A stretch of 64,000 bases of DNA from an uncultured Oscillospiraceae bacterium (GCA_910585265.1 CAJUCA010000011.1:1-64000); one strand, 5' to 3'. Shown: positions 48,778-57,806, numbered from the stretch's first letter. Notes: generated from the letters alone by a model not told the origin. Made by a program: numbers and translations.

Positions 48778-49043
48778 GTGGCCGCCGCCCCCACGGGCTG
48801 TCCCTGGGCCCTGCGCTCCAGGGTGATCCCCGCCGCGTCCGTCCGCCGCAGGGCAATGAGCGCGCCCCGGATCAGGTAGGCGCAGGGGTCCCCCGCGGGA
48901 CTTTTCAGCACGCAGGTCACCCGGGTGCCCCGCACCAGCCCCAGGTCGGTGAGCCGCCGGTCCATGGCCGGCCCCGCGTTCACTTCGGTAACATACGCGC
49001 TCTCCCCCTCCGGGAGGGCGGATAGGCACAACGTCTCATACAT
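48774..49043 (-). CDS. feoA: Ferrous iron transport protein FeoA
   Basis: 89 residues from ATG 49043; a GTG at 49052 lies too near the AAAGGAG. SH3-like small protein with MDRRLTDLGLVRGTRVTCVL and LIRGALIALRRTDAAGITL. FeoA supports FeoB, possibly at its G domain. It overlaps feoB by 4 bp. No clear Fur box could be seen in 49044-49160. Confidence 0.9.
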   Translation of the reverse strand: MYETLCLSALPEGESAYVTEVNAGPAMDRRLTDLGLVRGTRVTCVLKSPAGDPCAYLIRGALIALRRTDAAGITLERRAQGQPVGAAAT

Positions 49044-49167
49044 ATTGCTCACAGCTCCTTTCCGGCGCGGGCCGTCCCCGCGGACCGCCCGCAAGCTATC
49101 CTATGGCGGGCCGCGCCGGGGAGTGCCCCCCTTCGACGGGAAAGCCGCCCGAACCGGGGCAGATGGC

Positions 49168-49197
49168 TTGACATTCCGCCGAGAATCCTTATATAAT
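49168..49197 (+). promoter_or_regulatory. Promoter of the membrane glycosyltransferase gene
   Basis: TTGACA (49168-49173), 18 bp, TATAAT (49192-49197), 66 bp before the start. Confidence 0.75.
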
Positions 49198-49262
49198 GAG
49201 GCAAAACCCGGGGCGGCGGGCCGTTTTTTCAATCTGCCCCCGGAAAGAAGGGAGATGCGCCT

Positions 49263-50831
49263 ATGACAGGCCGCACACGCCCCCGGGAGGGGGAGGACTG
49301 GCTGATCCGCACTCTGTTCGCCCTGTTTCTGCTGGCGGGGGCGGCGGTCCGCTTCTGGCGGTTCGGGTCCGTGCCGGAGGGACTGAACCAGGACGAGGCC
49401 TTTGCCGGCTATGAGGCGTGGTGCCTGCTCACCACGGGCCGGGACTCCCTCGGCCACTCCCTCCCGGTGTACCTCACCGCCTGGGGCAGCGGCATGAACG
49501 CCCTGGAGAGCTATCTCATGCTCCCCTTCCTGGCCCTCTTTGGGCGGACGGCCCTGGCGGTGCGCCTGCCCCAGCTCATCGTGGGGCTGCTGTCCCTGCC
49601 CGCCGCCTACGGCGTGGGCAAGCGGGCGGCGGGCCGCTGGGCGGGCCTGTGCGGAATGCTCCTGCTGGCGGTGTGCCCGTGGCACGTGATGCTGTCCCGG
49701 TGGGGGCTGGAGTCCAACCTGGCCCCTGGCTTCCTGCTGTTCGGGCTGTATTTCTTCCTGCGGGGCATGGAGGACAGCCGCTGGCTCCTGCCCTCCGCCC
49801 TGATGTACGGGCTGGCCCTGTACTGCTACGCCACCCTTTGGCCCTTCGTCCCCCTGATCCTGCTGCTCCAGGCGGGGTATGCCCTGTGGTGCGGGCGGCT
49901 CCGCCTCCGGGGGCGGGAGGGGCTTTGGACCTGGCTGTCGGCGGGGGCGCTGCTGGCCCTGGCCCTGCCGCTGATGCTGTTCCTGCTGGTAAACTGGGGG
50001 CTGCTGCCGGAGCTGCGCCTGGGCCCCTTCACCGTCCCCCGGCTGGTGGTGATGCGGGGCGGCGAGTTCTCCCTGTCCCGCATCCCCGCCCGGGCCGCCA
50101 GACTGCTGGACCTCCTCCGGCAGCAGGGGGACGGCCTGCCCTGGAACGGCACGGAGCGGTTCGGCCTGTTCTACTACGGCACCCTGCCCCTGGCCCTGGC
50201 GGGGCTGGCCTGGGCCGTCCGGGAGGCGTGGGAGGGGCTGTCCCTCCGGCAGATCCGCCCCGCCGCCCTCCTGCTGATCCAGCTCGCGGCGGGCCTGCTC
50301 CAGGGCCTCACCATCGACGCCAACGTGAACCGGGTGAACAGCCTGTGGATTCCGGTGGTCCTGCTGGCAGGGCTGGGGGTGTGGGTGCTGTGCGGCAGGC
50401 TGGACCCCCGGACGCTGGCGGTCCCTCTCCTGATCTATGCGGCCCTGTTTGTCCGGTTTGCCGGGTATTATTTCACGGATTACGCCCAGGAGACCCGGTC
50501 CCACTTCGGCGCGGGGCTGGAGCAGGCGGTGGACGCGGCCCTCTCCCGCCCGGGGGAGATCCGGGTGGACCGGGGGGCCAACTACGCCCGGGTGCTGTTC
50601 TACAGCGGGCAGGAACCGGGGGAGTACCGGGACACGGTGCGCTACACCAACTACCCCAGCCCGTTCCTGGACGTGGAGGGCTTCGGACGGTTCCGGTTTC
50701 TCACCGGACCGGAGGAGCCGGACCGGGCCTGCGTCTATGTGGTGGAGCAGGGGCCGCGGGCGGAGACGCTCCGGGACGCGGGGTTCGCCGTGGAGAATTT
50801 CGATTGCTGGGCCGTGGCGTACTGGGACTGA
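49263..50831 (+). CDS. Membrane glycosyltransferase, GT39/PMT-like
   Basis: 522 residues with about ten hydrophobic segments between residues 14 and 415. The first outside loop contains LNQDEAFAGYEAW, the acidic motif used by GT-C glycosyltransferases (GT39/ArnT type) with polyprenyl-phosphate donors, followed by an about 100-residue soluble C-terminal domain. It would transfer a sugar to a protein or cell-envelope glycan outside the membrane. The SLH surface proteins in this window are possible substrates, but nothing in the sequence shows it. Single gene with a terminator after it. Confidence 0.8.
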   Translation: MTGRTRPREGEDWLIRTLFALFLLAGAAVRFWRFGSVPEGLNQDEAFAGYEAWCLLTTGRDSLGHSLPVYLTAWGSGMNALESYLMLPFLALFGRTALAVRLPQLIVGLLSLPAAYGVGKRAAGRWAGLCGMLLLAVCPWHVMLSRWGLESNLAPGFLLFGLYFFLRGMEDSRWLLPSALMYGLALYCYATLWPFVPLILLLQAGYALWCGRLRLRGREGLWTWLSAGALLALALPLMLFLLVNWGLLPELRLGPFTVPRLVVMRGGEFSLSRIPARAARLLDLLRQQGDGLPWNGTERFGLFYYGTLPLALAGLAWAVREAWEGLSLRQIRPAALLLIQLAAGLLQGLTIDANVNRVNSLWIPVVLLAGLGVWVLCGRLDPRTLAVPLLIYAALFVRFAGYYFTDYAQETRSHFGAGLEQAVDAALSRPGEIRVDRGANYARVLFYSGQEPGEYRDTVRYTNYPSPFLDVEGFGRFRFLTGPEEPDRACVYVVEQGPRAETLRDAGFAVENFDCWAVAYWD

Positions 50832-50928
50832 TGGCGCGAAGCAAGGCCTCGGAGGATCTCCTCCGGGGCCTCAGCGTGTAGAAAAAGTCTTTTCAACGCG
50901 CTTCTGAATCCTCGCGGACACAGACGCA

Positions 50929-50962
50929 AAAGTCCCCCGCCGCCCGGCAGGGGACTTCCTTT
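50929..50962 (+). terminator. Terminator after the glycosyltransferase gene
   Basis: AAGTCCCC-type stem AGTCCCCCGCC, loop, GGCAGGGGACT then TCCTTT. Confidence 0.6.
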
Positions 50963-50963
50963 A

Positions 50964-51123
50964 GAACCTGTATTCACAACCTCAAACGCCGTCTGGCCGG
51001 GTCTTTTTCCGCCATGCTGCGTTGAATTTTCTTGCAATACACAAAGTATTCCGGCGAAAATTCGCCTTGCCTGGCGGAAAAATCCCTCGGCCAGACGGCA
51101 TCCTCGGCTGTGAATACAGGTTC
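50964..51123. repeat. Palindromic element E2 (160 bp)
   Basis: Outer arms GAACCTGTATTCACA and TGTGAATACAGGTTC; next arms GCCGTCTGGCCG and CGGCCAGACGGC; inner hairpin GAATTTTC...GAAAATTC around the core AATACACAAAGTATTCC. It abuts the stop codon of the next (leftward) gene. Element E3 at 59311-59470 has the same length and core. Confidence 0.85.
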
Positions 51124-51969
51124 TTAATCCTCGTGAATGTGGATATGGTTGTTGATATGGTCAGCGCAGTAGCAGTAGTACCCGTCGCACTTGGAGCAGT
51201 ACCGGAACTCCATATTGGGATTGTCCTGATCCGTGATCCCGCACACCGCGCACTTGTGGAGGTAGCCCCCCGTCTCCTGGGCCTTTTTCTGGGCCTGCTT
51301 CTGGGCCCTCTTGAAGTTGATCACCTGGGGGTCCGCCCTGCGGCGGGCGAAGCCCAGCTTCATCGACCAGAAGGGCCAGGTGAAGATGAAGTAGTTGATA
51401 AAGCTGGGCAGGACGTACAGCAGGATCAGCGGCCCGAACTGCACCGCCTCCAGCAGGATCAAAACCACGTCCAACAGGGCCAGCCACTTCATCTTGATAG
51501 GCACCACAAGCATAAACAGCACCTGCATCTCGCTGTACATGGTGGCGACGACCAGGAAGAAGGACAGGTGGATGTAATAGATGCTGGTGCCCCCCAGCAG
51601 CAGCCCGCCCGCAATGGACAGCAGCACCCCGCACAGGTAGAACAGGCTGAATTTCGCCGTGCCCCACTCCCGCTCCAGCATCTGGCCCGTCCAAAACACC
51701 ACGTAACAGCCCAGCAGGGTGTAGAAGGGGTTGCCCAAACCGGAGGGGATGAGGATAAAGGTCACCAGCCGCCAGATCTCGCCGTCAAGGATGCCGCTCC
51801 GGCTGAAGTCCAGCACACCTGGGAGCATCCGCATCGGCGGCAGCAGGTAGAGTATGCCCACCGCCACCTGGGCGATGGCGATATACATGGCCAGGTTAGG
51901 GATGCCGAACCGGGGGTGCCGGGAGCAGAACTTGTCGATGGGACCGTAGTGGTTGTTTCGGTATAGCAA
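51124..51969 (-). CDS. Rhomboid-like membrane protein with zinc-ribbon tail
   Basis: 281 residues from a TTG start at 51969, justified by AAAGGAGGG 8 bp upstream. The membrane core carries rhomboid-family landmarks (LDGEIWRLVTFILIPS, LEREWGTAKFSLFYLCG), but the expected GxSG serine motif and the following histidine are not present, so it is probably not a protease. A basic helical stretch leads to a C-terminal zinc-finger-like region with CAVCG, CSKCDGYYCYC and a His-rich end (NHIHIHED). It may bind partners as other inactive rhomboids do. Not in an obvious operon. Confidence 0.75.
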   Translation of the reverse strand: MLYRNNHYGPIDKFCSRHPRFGIPNLAMYIAIAQVAVGILYLLPPMRMLPGVLDFSRSGILDGEIWRLVTFILIPSGLGNPFYTLLGCYVVFWTGQMLEREWGTAKFSLFYLCGVLLSIAGGLLLGGTSIYYIHLSFFLVVATMYSEMQVLFMLVVPIKMKWLALLDVVLILLEAVQFGPLILLYVLPSFINYFIFTWPFWSMKLGFARRRADPQVINFKRAQKQAQKKAQETGGYLHKCAVCGITDQDNPNMEFRYCSKCDGYYCYCADHINNHIHIHED

Positions 51970-52045
51970 AGGGAAGCCCTCCTTTTCGGGACGTTCAAAC
52001 CATTATAGCCCCGTCCTCCGGAAAAGTAATCAATAAACTGTTAAA

Positions 52046-53263
52046 TTATTCCGCGTACAACCGGACGATGTTCAGCAGGATGTCCACCACGGTGTCCATT
52101 TCCTCCGCGCAGGCCAGTTCCAGGGGGCCGTGGAAGTTATACCCCCCGGTGCCCAGGTTGGGGCAGGGCAGGCCCATAAAGCTGAGCCGCGCCCCATCGG
52201 TGCCGCCCCGGATGGCCTCGGCGGCGGGGGTGAGGCCCGCCATTTCCGCCGCTTTGTTGGCGTTGTCAATAAGGTGGGCGCAGTCCGCCAGCTTCTCCTT
52301 CATATTATAGTAGCTGTCCGTCAGGGTCACCTGGATCTGGGCGGCGGGGTGGGCAGCCTGCACCTGGGCGGCGGCCCGCTCCAGCAGGGCCTTTTTCACC
52401 GTGAACTCCCCCTTGTCGTGATCCCGGACGATATACTCCATCCGGCAGGCGGCGGCGGTGCCGTTCAGCCCGTCCAGGTGGAAAAAGCCCTGGTAGCCCT
52501 CGGTTTTGCCGGGGATGGCGTCCGGCGGCAGAAGGGCGTTGAACTCCTGGGCGATCAACAGGGCGTTTTCCATGATCCCCTTGGCCGCGCCGGGGTGGAC
52601 AGACACGCCGGTGATGTCCACCACCGCCGAGGCGGCGTTGAAGTTCTCGTAGGCAATGACGCCGGGGGCGGAGCCGTCCACGGTGTAGGCGTACTCTGCC
52701 CCGAAAGCGGCCACGTCGAAATGGTCGGGGCCTTCGCCGATCTCCTCGTCGGGGGTGAAGGCCACGCACAGCCGCCCGTGGGGAATACGCTCCGCCATCA
52801 GCCGCTCGCACAGGGTCATGATCTCGGCGATCCCCGCCTTGTCGTCCGCGCCCAGCAGGGTGGAGCCGTCGGCGGTGATGACGGTTTTCCCCTGGAACCG
52901 GGACAGCCAGGGGAAGTCCGCCGCCCGGATCACCCGGCCCTCCTTGGGCAGGACGATGTCGCCGCCGCCGTAATTCTCATGGACGATGGGGGCCACGTCC
53001 CCGCCGGAGAAGGCGGGGGCGGTGTCCAGGTGGGCCAGCAGACCCAGGGCGGGGATGTGCTCCAGCCCGGTGGTTGCGGGCAGCCAGGCGGTGACGGTGC
53101 AGAACTCGTTGACGGAGGGGTTTTCCAGCCCCAGCTCCTTCAGCTCGTCCACCAGCAGGCGGGCCAGCTCCCACTGACCGGGGGTGGAGGGGGTGGTCCC
53201 CGTCTCCGGGGAGGACTGGGTGTTGATCCTCACATACTTCAGCAGGCGTTCACAGGCTCTCAT
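52046..53263 (-). CDS. pepT: Peptidase T (tripeptide aminopeptidase)
   Basis: 405 residues, M20 metallopeptidase. Metal ligands in LLAHLDTAP (His, Asp), LLGADDKAGIAEIM (bridging Asp), TPDEEIGEGPDHFD (catalytic and ligand Glu) and the C-terminal GTGGYNFHGPLE (His). It removes the N-terminal residue from tripeptides in the cytoplasm. Its ATG overlaps the end of a broken XRE regulator gene by ATGA, which implies the two were once translated together. Confidence 0.96.
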   Translation of the reverse strand: MRACERLLKYVRINTQSSPETGTTPSTPGQWELARLLVDELKELGLENPSVNEFCTVTAWLPATTGLEHIPALGLLAHLDTAPAFSGGDVAPIVHENYGGGDIVLPKEGRVIRAADFPWLSRFQGKTVITADGSTLLGADDKAGIAEIMTLCERLMAERIPHGRLCVAFTPDEEIGEGPDHFDVAAFGAEYAYTVDGSAPGVIAYENFNAASAVVDITGVSVHPGAAKGIMENALLIAQEFNALLPPDAIPGKTEGYQGFFHLDGLNGTAAACRMEYIVRDHDKGEFTVKKALLERAAAQVQAAHPAAQIQVTLTDSYYNMKEKLADCAHLIDNANKAAEMAGLTPAAEAIRGGTDGARLSFMGLPCPNLGTGGYNFHGPLELACAEEMDTVVDILLNIVRLYAE

Positions 53264-53480
53264 GTTTCTGACTTCCTTTCTTCACTCCGGCCCACCAGAT
53301 AGTCCAGGGACAACTGGAAATAGTCGGCCAGGATTAACAGGCCCTCAAAATCAGGCCGATGCTCTCCGGTTTCGTAACAATGGATATTGCGGTCGCTGAC
53401 GCCCAGAACTTCCCCAGGCGTCTTTTGGGCCACCCTTTTTCTGCCCGCAGCCCGCGGAGCACCTCACTGAAATCCCTCAT
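53260..53480 (-). pseudogene. XRE-family regulator with a frameshift
   Basis: The first part reads MRDFSEVLRGLRAEK in frame from 53480. In the next frame the rest is VAQKTPGEVLGVSDRNIHCY, ETGEHRPDFEGLLILADYFQ and LSLDYLVGRSEERKSET, a normal helix-turn-helix regulator of 73 codons with one base missing at AAAAA (about 53433-53437). As written it stops after 48 codons. It overlaps pepT by 4 bp. This could be a real pseudogene, a slippage-controlled gene or an assembly error. Confidence 0.75.
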
Positions 53481-53521
53481 AATACCCCCCTTGCCGAGGA
53501 TGAAGCTGGGCCGCCTGTCGG

Positions 53522-54643
53522 TTACAGCATAACCGGATTTGTCGTCCACTCCAGCCCGCAGGGGCCGGGGGTTTCCCGGCACAGCTGGTACAGGTCGGTG
53601 CACCGGGCCTCCAGCTCCAGCAGGGGGACGCCCCTGCCGTGGGCGGGCTTGGTGATCACCGGGAGGGCCGCCCTGGTTTTCATCTCCCGCAGCAGGGCGC
53701 GGCCCTGTCCGGTCGCCCCCAGCACCCGGAGATAGGGCGGGCGGTCCGGCCTGTCCGCCGCTCTCAGCCCCAGCGCGGCCCACAGCGCGGCCCGCCGTAT
53801 CCGGGCGTGGGCGTACCGCTTGGTTTTCGCCAGCCCGTAGACCTCCTCCAGCGTCCTCCCCCGCCGGACGGCCCGGTAGATCCGCCGGGACAGCCCCTCC
53901 CCGCAGTCGGGCAGGGCGGCGAAGTCCTCCTCGTCCATGGCCCGCAGGACGGCCAGCATCCACCGCTCCCCGTAAACCAGGCTGGCGGGGTTGTCCGCCG
54001 GAACCCGCCCGGACAGCACCTCCCCCCGCAGGAAGGAGGCGGAGGGATAGTCCGGATGGCCCCCGCCGTCATGCCCCGCCCCCGCCCGCCGGACGGTGAC
54101 GGGCCGGATGCCGCTGCCCAGGGCGTTCAAAGCCCGGAGATACTCCACGCCCAGATTGTTGTTGGGGCAGGCCAGCAGGCCCGCCAGCTCCGGCCCCAGC
54201 AGCTCCTCCGCCGCCCGCTGGCGGCACAGGGCGAAGGGCGCGCCCTCCTCCAAAAACCGCCGCAGCGCGTCCGGGTAGCGGGGGCTGTCCAGGCAGTCCG
54301 CCACCTGCCGGAGCCTGTCCGCCTCCCCGCACTCGCTGCCGAAGGACAGGCAGGTCACCACGCCGGACGCCGCCAGAAGCTCCACCGCCCCCCGGGCGAA
54401 GGACTCCGCCGAGGACACCGCCCAGGGGGTGGGCAGCTCCAGCACCAGATCCACGCCGCCCTCCAGGGCCGCCCGGGTCCGGGTCCACTTGTCCAGCACG
54501 GCGCACTCCCCCCGCTGGACCCAGTTCCCGCTCATCACCGCCACCACGGCGCACCCGCCCAGCCGCCGCCGGGTTTCCGCGATGTGGAAGGCGTGCCCCC
54601 CGTGGAAGGGGTTATACTCCGCCACAATGCCCGCAGCCTCCAC
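53522..54643 (-). CDS. tmcAL: tRNA(Met) cytidine acetate ligase
   Basis: 373 residues from a GTG at 54643 following GGGAGGGGAGGG. GIVAEYNPFHGGHAFHI holds the HxGH nucleotidyltransferase motif, and PNNNLGVEYLRALNALGSGI is typical of TmcAL (formerly YlbM). It acetylates the wobble cytidine of elongator tRNA-Met using acetate and ATP. Acetate kinase is encoded divergently next to it, which may be coincidence. The extension of this frame beyond 54643 lacks a start. Confidence 0.9.
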   Translation of the reverse strand: MEAAGIVAEYNPFHGGHAFHIAETRRRLGGCAVVAVMSGNWVQRGECAVLDKWTRTRAALEGGVDLVLELPTPWAVSSAESFARGAVELLAASGVVTCLSFGSECGEADRLRQVADCLDSPRYPDALRRFLEEGAPFALCRQRAAEELLGPELAGLLACPNNNLGVEYLRALNALGSGIRPVTVRRAGAGHDGGGHPDYPSASFLRGEVLSGRVPADNPASLVYGERWMLAVLRAMDEEDFAALPDCGEGLSRRIYRAVRRGRTLEEVYGLAKTKRYAHARIRRAALWAALGLRAADRPDRPPYLRVLGATGQGRALLREMKTRAALPVITKPAHGRGVPLLELEARCTDLYQLCRETPGPCGLEWTTNPVML

Positions 54644-54707
54644 GGCCCGCCCTCCCCTCCCCCGGACAGGCCGGGTTGTCTCTTTTTGGTAAAACCGAGA
54701 AAAATAC

Positions 54708-54736
54708 TTGCGATATCCGGGCCATCGTAGTATAAT
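54708..54736 (+). promoter_or_regulatory. Promoter of ackA
   Basis: TTGCGA (54708-54713), 17 bp, TATAAT (54731-54736). The leader to the start codon is about 180 nt; I see no known riboswitch in it. Confidence 0.7.
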
Positions 54737-54923
54737 ATGTCCGGTATGGGGGGCGGGTCCGCCCGTCCCGGCTTCGCCGCCCTGGGGTATTATACCCCCA
54801 AAGGCAGGGTGAAGTAAAGCAAAACCGCATAATTCCGCAAAGAGAGAGGGTTGTGCGGAACGGTTCTGACCGTAATCATTTTTGGGGCCCCTGAGATCGC
54901 CCCGGAACAAAGGAGTGCGGAAC

Positions 54924-56117
54924 ATGAAAGTTCTGGTAATCAACGCCGGCAGCTCGTCCCTGAAGTACCAGCTGCTGGACACCGACACCCAGGCGGTGCT
55001 GGCCAAGGGCCTGTGCGAGCGCATCGGCATCGACGGCAAATTCACCTATAAGGCCCCCGGCAAGGAGACCATCGACGCCAAGGACGTGGCCATGCCCACC
55101 CATTCTGAGGCCATCCAGGCCGTGCTGGACGCCCTGGTGGACCCGGCCAACGGCGTGGTGGGCTCCATGAAGGAGATCCAGGCGGTGGGCCACCGGGTGG
55201 TCCACGGCGGCGAGACCTTCGCCTCCTCCGTGAAGATCGACGATAAGGTGATGGCCGCCCTGGAGGAGTGCATCCCCCTGGCCCCCCTCCACAACCCCGC
55301 CAACATCACCGGCATCAAGGCGTGTTCTGCCGTCATGGGCCCGGACGTGCCCCAGGTGGCCGTGTTCGACACCGCCTTCCACCAGACCATGCCCCCCGTG
55401 GCCTACACCTACGCCCTGCCCTATGAGTACTACGAGAAGGACAAGGTCCGCCGCTACGGCTTCCACGGCACCAGCCACAAGTACGTCACCCAGCGGGCGG
55501 CGGATATGCTGGGCAAGCCCATCGAGTCCCTGAAGCTCATCTCCTGCCACCTGGGCAACGGCTCGTCCATCGCCGCCGTTTTCCACGGCAAGAGCGTGGA
55601 CACCTCCATGGGCTTCACCCCCCTGGCGGGCCTGCCCATGGGCACCCGCTCCGGCGATCTGGACGCGGGCATCCTGGAGTTCCTGATGAACAAGTACGGC
55701 ATGGACATCAAGGAGATGCTCAACGTGCTGAACAAGAAGTCGGGCGTGCAGGGCGTGTCCGGCGTGTCCTCCGACTTCCGGGATCTGGGCTCCGCCGCCG
55801 AGCAGGGCAACGCCCGGGCCGCCCTGGCCCTGGATATGTTCAGCTACGGCGTGAAGAAGTACATCGGCGCGTACGCCGCCGCCATGGGTGGGGTGGACGC
55901 CATCATCTTCACCGCCGGAGTGGGCGAGAACGACGCCCAGCAGCGGCTGAGCATCGCCGGCCACCTGGAGTTCATGGGCGTGAAGATGGACGCCGACGCC
56001 AACAATGTCCGGGGCAAGGAGGCCATCATCTCCGCCATCGACTCCAAGGTGAAGGTGCTGCTCATCCCCACTAACGAGGAATTGATGATCGCGCTGGATA
56101 CGGCGGAGCTGGCATAA
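54924..56117 (+). CDS. ackA: Acetate kinase
   Basis: 397 residues from ATG 54924 (AAAGGAG upstream). MKVLVINAGSSSLKYQLLDT, VGHRVVHGGE, FHGTSHKYVTQRAADM and CHLGNGSSIAAVFHGKSVDT are the ASKHA-fold signatures. It makes ATP and acetate from acetyl phosphate at the end of fermentation, working with a phosphotransacetylase; a gene of the phosphate acyltransferase family begins at 63840. Single gene. Confidence 0.98.
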   Translation: MKVLVINAGSSSLKYQLLDTDTQAVLAKGLCERIGIDGKFTYKAPGKETIDAKDVAMPTHSEAIQAVLDALVDPANGVVGSMKEIQAVGHRVVHGGETFASSVKIDDKVMAALEECIPLAPLHNPANITGIKACSAVMGPDVPQVAVFDTAFHQTMPPVAYTYALPYEYYEKDKVRRYGFHGTSHKYVTQRAADMLGKPIESLKLISCHLGNGSSIAAVFHGKSVDTSMGFTPLAGLPMGTRSGDLDAGILEFLMNKYGMDIKEMLNVLNKKSGVQGVSGVSSDFRDLGSAAEQGNARAALALDMFSYGVKKYIGAYAAAMGGVDAIIFTAGVGENDAQQRLSIAGHLEFMGVKMDADANNVRGKEAIISAIDSKVKVLLIPTNEELMIALDTAELA

Positions 56118-56162
56118 GGTTCCGGGCCGCGGCCCGCCAGGACGCAGGTTCTGTATAGGACG

Positions 56163-56200
56163 CTCTGCGGGGCCCGATGACTCATCGGGCCCCGCTTCTT
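56163..56200 (+). terminator. Terminator of ackA
   Basis: GCGGGGCCCGATGA, CTC, ATCGGGCCCCGC then TTCTT. Confidence 0.75.
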
Positions 56201-56262
56201 AAGACGTTTCACGCAGCAGCATCGCCCCGCAGGGGATATCACAAAAGGATGGAGGTGCCGGC

Positions 56263-56853
56263 ATGGCAGACGCAAAAGTATACCGGCTGGGGACGCTCAC
56301 CCTGGCCGACGTGGCCCGGGAGCTGGAGGATTACCTTCGTTTCCAGAAAAATATGGAGACAGAGGGTGTGGCCCAGGCGGAAAACATCTACTTCATCCAG
56401 GCCCGCCAAACCGACGGCTGGAAAAAGTTTGCCGGGATGGACAAGGCCGTCCAGCTCAAGCTCACCACACACGAGGACTATCTGACGGTGGACATCGGCG
56501 CGGGCCGGTGGGTGGACAAGCTGGGCGCGGCCACCGTGGGCTATCTGGTGTTCGCGCCGCTGATGATCACCGCCGCCATCGGTGCCATCGGGCAGGATAA
56601 GCTCCCTCAGGAGATTTTCAGCTTTGTGGAGCGGCTCACTATGCTGCATGGACAGCCCGCCATGGACATCATGGAGATGAGCCCCAGCGCGGCTTCCGTG
56701 TGCGCCGCCTGCGGCGGCCCCCTCCCCGCCTCGGCCAGGTTCTGCCCTGGCTGCGGCGCGCCGGTACGGGCCAGGCGCACCTGTCCCGGCTGCGGTGCCG
56801 AGGTAAGCGGGAACGCGCGGTTCTGCGCGGATTGCGGGACGAAACTGAGCTGA
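56263..56853 (+). CDS. Protein with two C-terminal zinc ribbons
   Basis: 196 residues from ATG 56263 (GGAGGTG upstream). Residues 1-140 are an alpha/beta region with a hydrophobic stretch (TVGYLVFAPLMITAAIGAIG, about 91-110) and no family I recognise. The end has CAACGGPLPASARFCPGCGA and CPGCGAEVSGNARFCADCGT, two four-Cys ribbons of the kind found at the ends of many Firmicute proteins. Function unknown. It converges with ruvX. Confidence 0.75.
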   Translation: MADAKVYRLGTLTLADVARELEDYLRFQKNMETEGVAQAENIYFIQARQTDGWKKFAGMDKAVQLKLTTHEDYLTVDIGAGRWVDKLGAATVGYLVFAPLMITAAIGAIGQDKLPQEIFSFVERLTMLHGQPAMDIMEMSPSAASVCAACGGPLPASARFCPGCGAPVRARRTCPGCGAEVSGNARFCADCGTKLS

Positions 56854-56859
56854 CGCTTT

Positions 56860-57279
56860 TTACGGATTGCGGGCGCGGAAGGCCAGGTACCCCTCCAAAA
56901 TCAGGGACGCCGCCACCGCGTCCACATTCTTTTTGTGGGCCTTCTCCCGCTTCCCGGCGGCGTGGAGGATCTGGTGGGCCTCGATGGTGGTGCGCCGCTC
57001 GTCCCACAGGCGGACGGGCATACCCGCCCGCTCCTCCACCAGGGCGGCGAAGGCCCGGTACAGCTCCGCCCTGGGGCCCTCGGTGCCGTCCATGTTCCGG
57101 GGGAAGCCCAGCACCAGCTCCTCCGCCTGCCGCTCCGCCGCGATCCGGGCGATCTCCGCCGCCGCCCGCGCCGGGTCCCGGCTGGGGATCACCGTGGTAT
57201 ACCCCGCCAGCAGTCCGGCGGCGTCGGACACCGCCACCCCCGTCCGGGCGTCGCCGTAGTCGATGGCCATCACGCGCAT
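56860..57279 (-). CDS. ruvX: RuvX/YqgF family Holliday-junction resolvase-like nuclease
   Basis: 139 residues, RNase H-like fold. Catalytic acids in AIDYGDARTGVAVSD (Asp near 6), ELVLGFPRNMDGTEG (near Glu) and KNVDAVAASLILEGYL (Asp). It is implicated in processing the 5' end of 16S rRNA precursor and in recombination. It stands alone and converges with the zinc-ribbon gene. Confidence 0.93.
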   Translation of the reverse strand: MRVMAIDYGDARTGVAVSDAAGLLAGYTTVIPSRDPARAAAEIARIAAERQAEELVLGFPRNMDGTEGPRAELYRAFAALVEERAGMPVRLWDERRTTIEAHQILHAAGKREKAHKKNVDAVAASLILEGYLAFRARNP

Positions 57280-57473
57280 TTGACTTCCTCCTTCAAACAG
57301 GCGGAGACCGTCCGCCTCCTGTCCCCCGGCCCCGCCGCAAAAGGAAGCGAGCCGTCTGCCGGGGCAGGCGGCTCATGGCGTGGGACGCGGCTTCCACCGG
57401 GCCGCCGTCCGGGTTTTATCCGCTCCATTATAGGCCCCGCCGCTGGTTACGTCAAGGATTTGCGAAAAAAAAC

Positions 57474-57502
57474 TTGCAATCCGCCCCCGGATATGGTATC
57501 AT
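57474..57502 (+). promoter_or_regulatory. Promoter of secG
   Basis: TTGCAA (57474-57479), 17 bp, TATCAT (57497-57502). Confidence 0.65.
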
Positions 57503-57569
57503 AGCATACACTTGTGCGGGCACACCGCCCATCCCAATGACAACCCTCAACTGAAAGGATATGAGTCAC

Positions 57570-57806
57570 ATGACTACCCCCCAGATCGTCCTGTCCGTCA
57601 TCTACTTCCTCGTGGCCCTGGCCCTGGTGGCCATCGTCATGCTCCAGTCCGGCAAGAGCGCGGGCCTGTCCGGTGCCATCGCCGGCGGCGCGGACACTTT
57701 CCTGTCCAAGAACAAGGCCAAGTCCGCCGACGCCCGGCTGGCCCGCATGACCAAATGGGTGGCGGTGGTCTTTATGCTCCTCACCCTGATCATCTGCCTG
57801 CTGTAA
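57570..57806 (+). CDS. secG: Protein translocase subunit SecG
   Basis: 78 residues from ATG 57570; the ATG at 57561 sits on the ribosome binding site. Two transmembrane helices (IVLSVIYFLVALALVAIVML and WVAVVFMLLTLIICLL) joined by the SecG loop LQSGKSAGLSGAIAGGADTF. SecG assists SecA-driven translocation through SecY. Downstream is a strong terminator. Confidence 0.95.
   Translation: MTTPQIVLSVIYFLVALALVAIVMLQSGKSAGLSGAIAGGADTFLSKNKAKSADARLARMTKWVAVVFMLLTLIICLL

Noticed and set aside
54737..54923. Riboswitch in the long ackA leader
   Set aside because: No conserved core of a known class could be read; only a GGGGTATTATACCCC palindrome-like stretch near 54783-54798 is visible.
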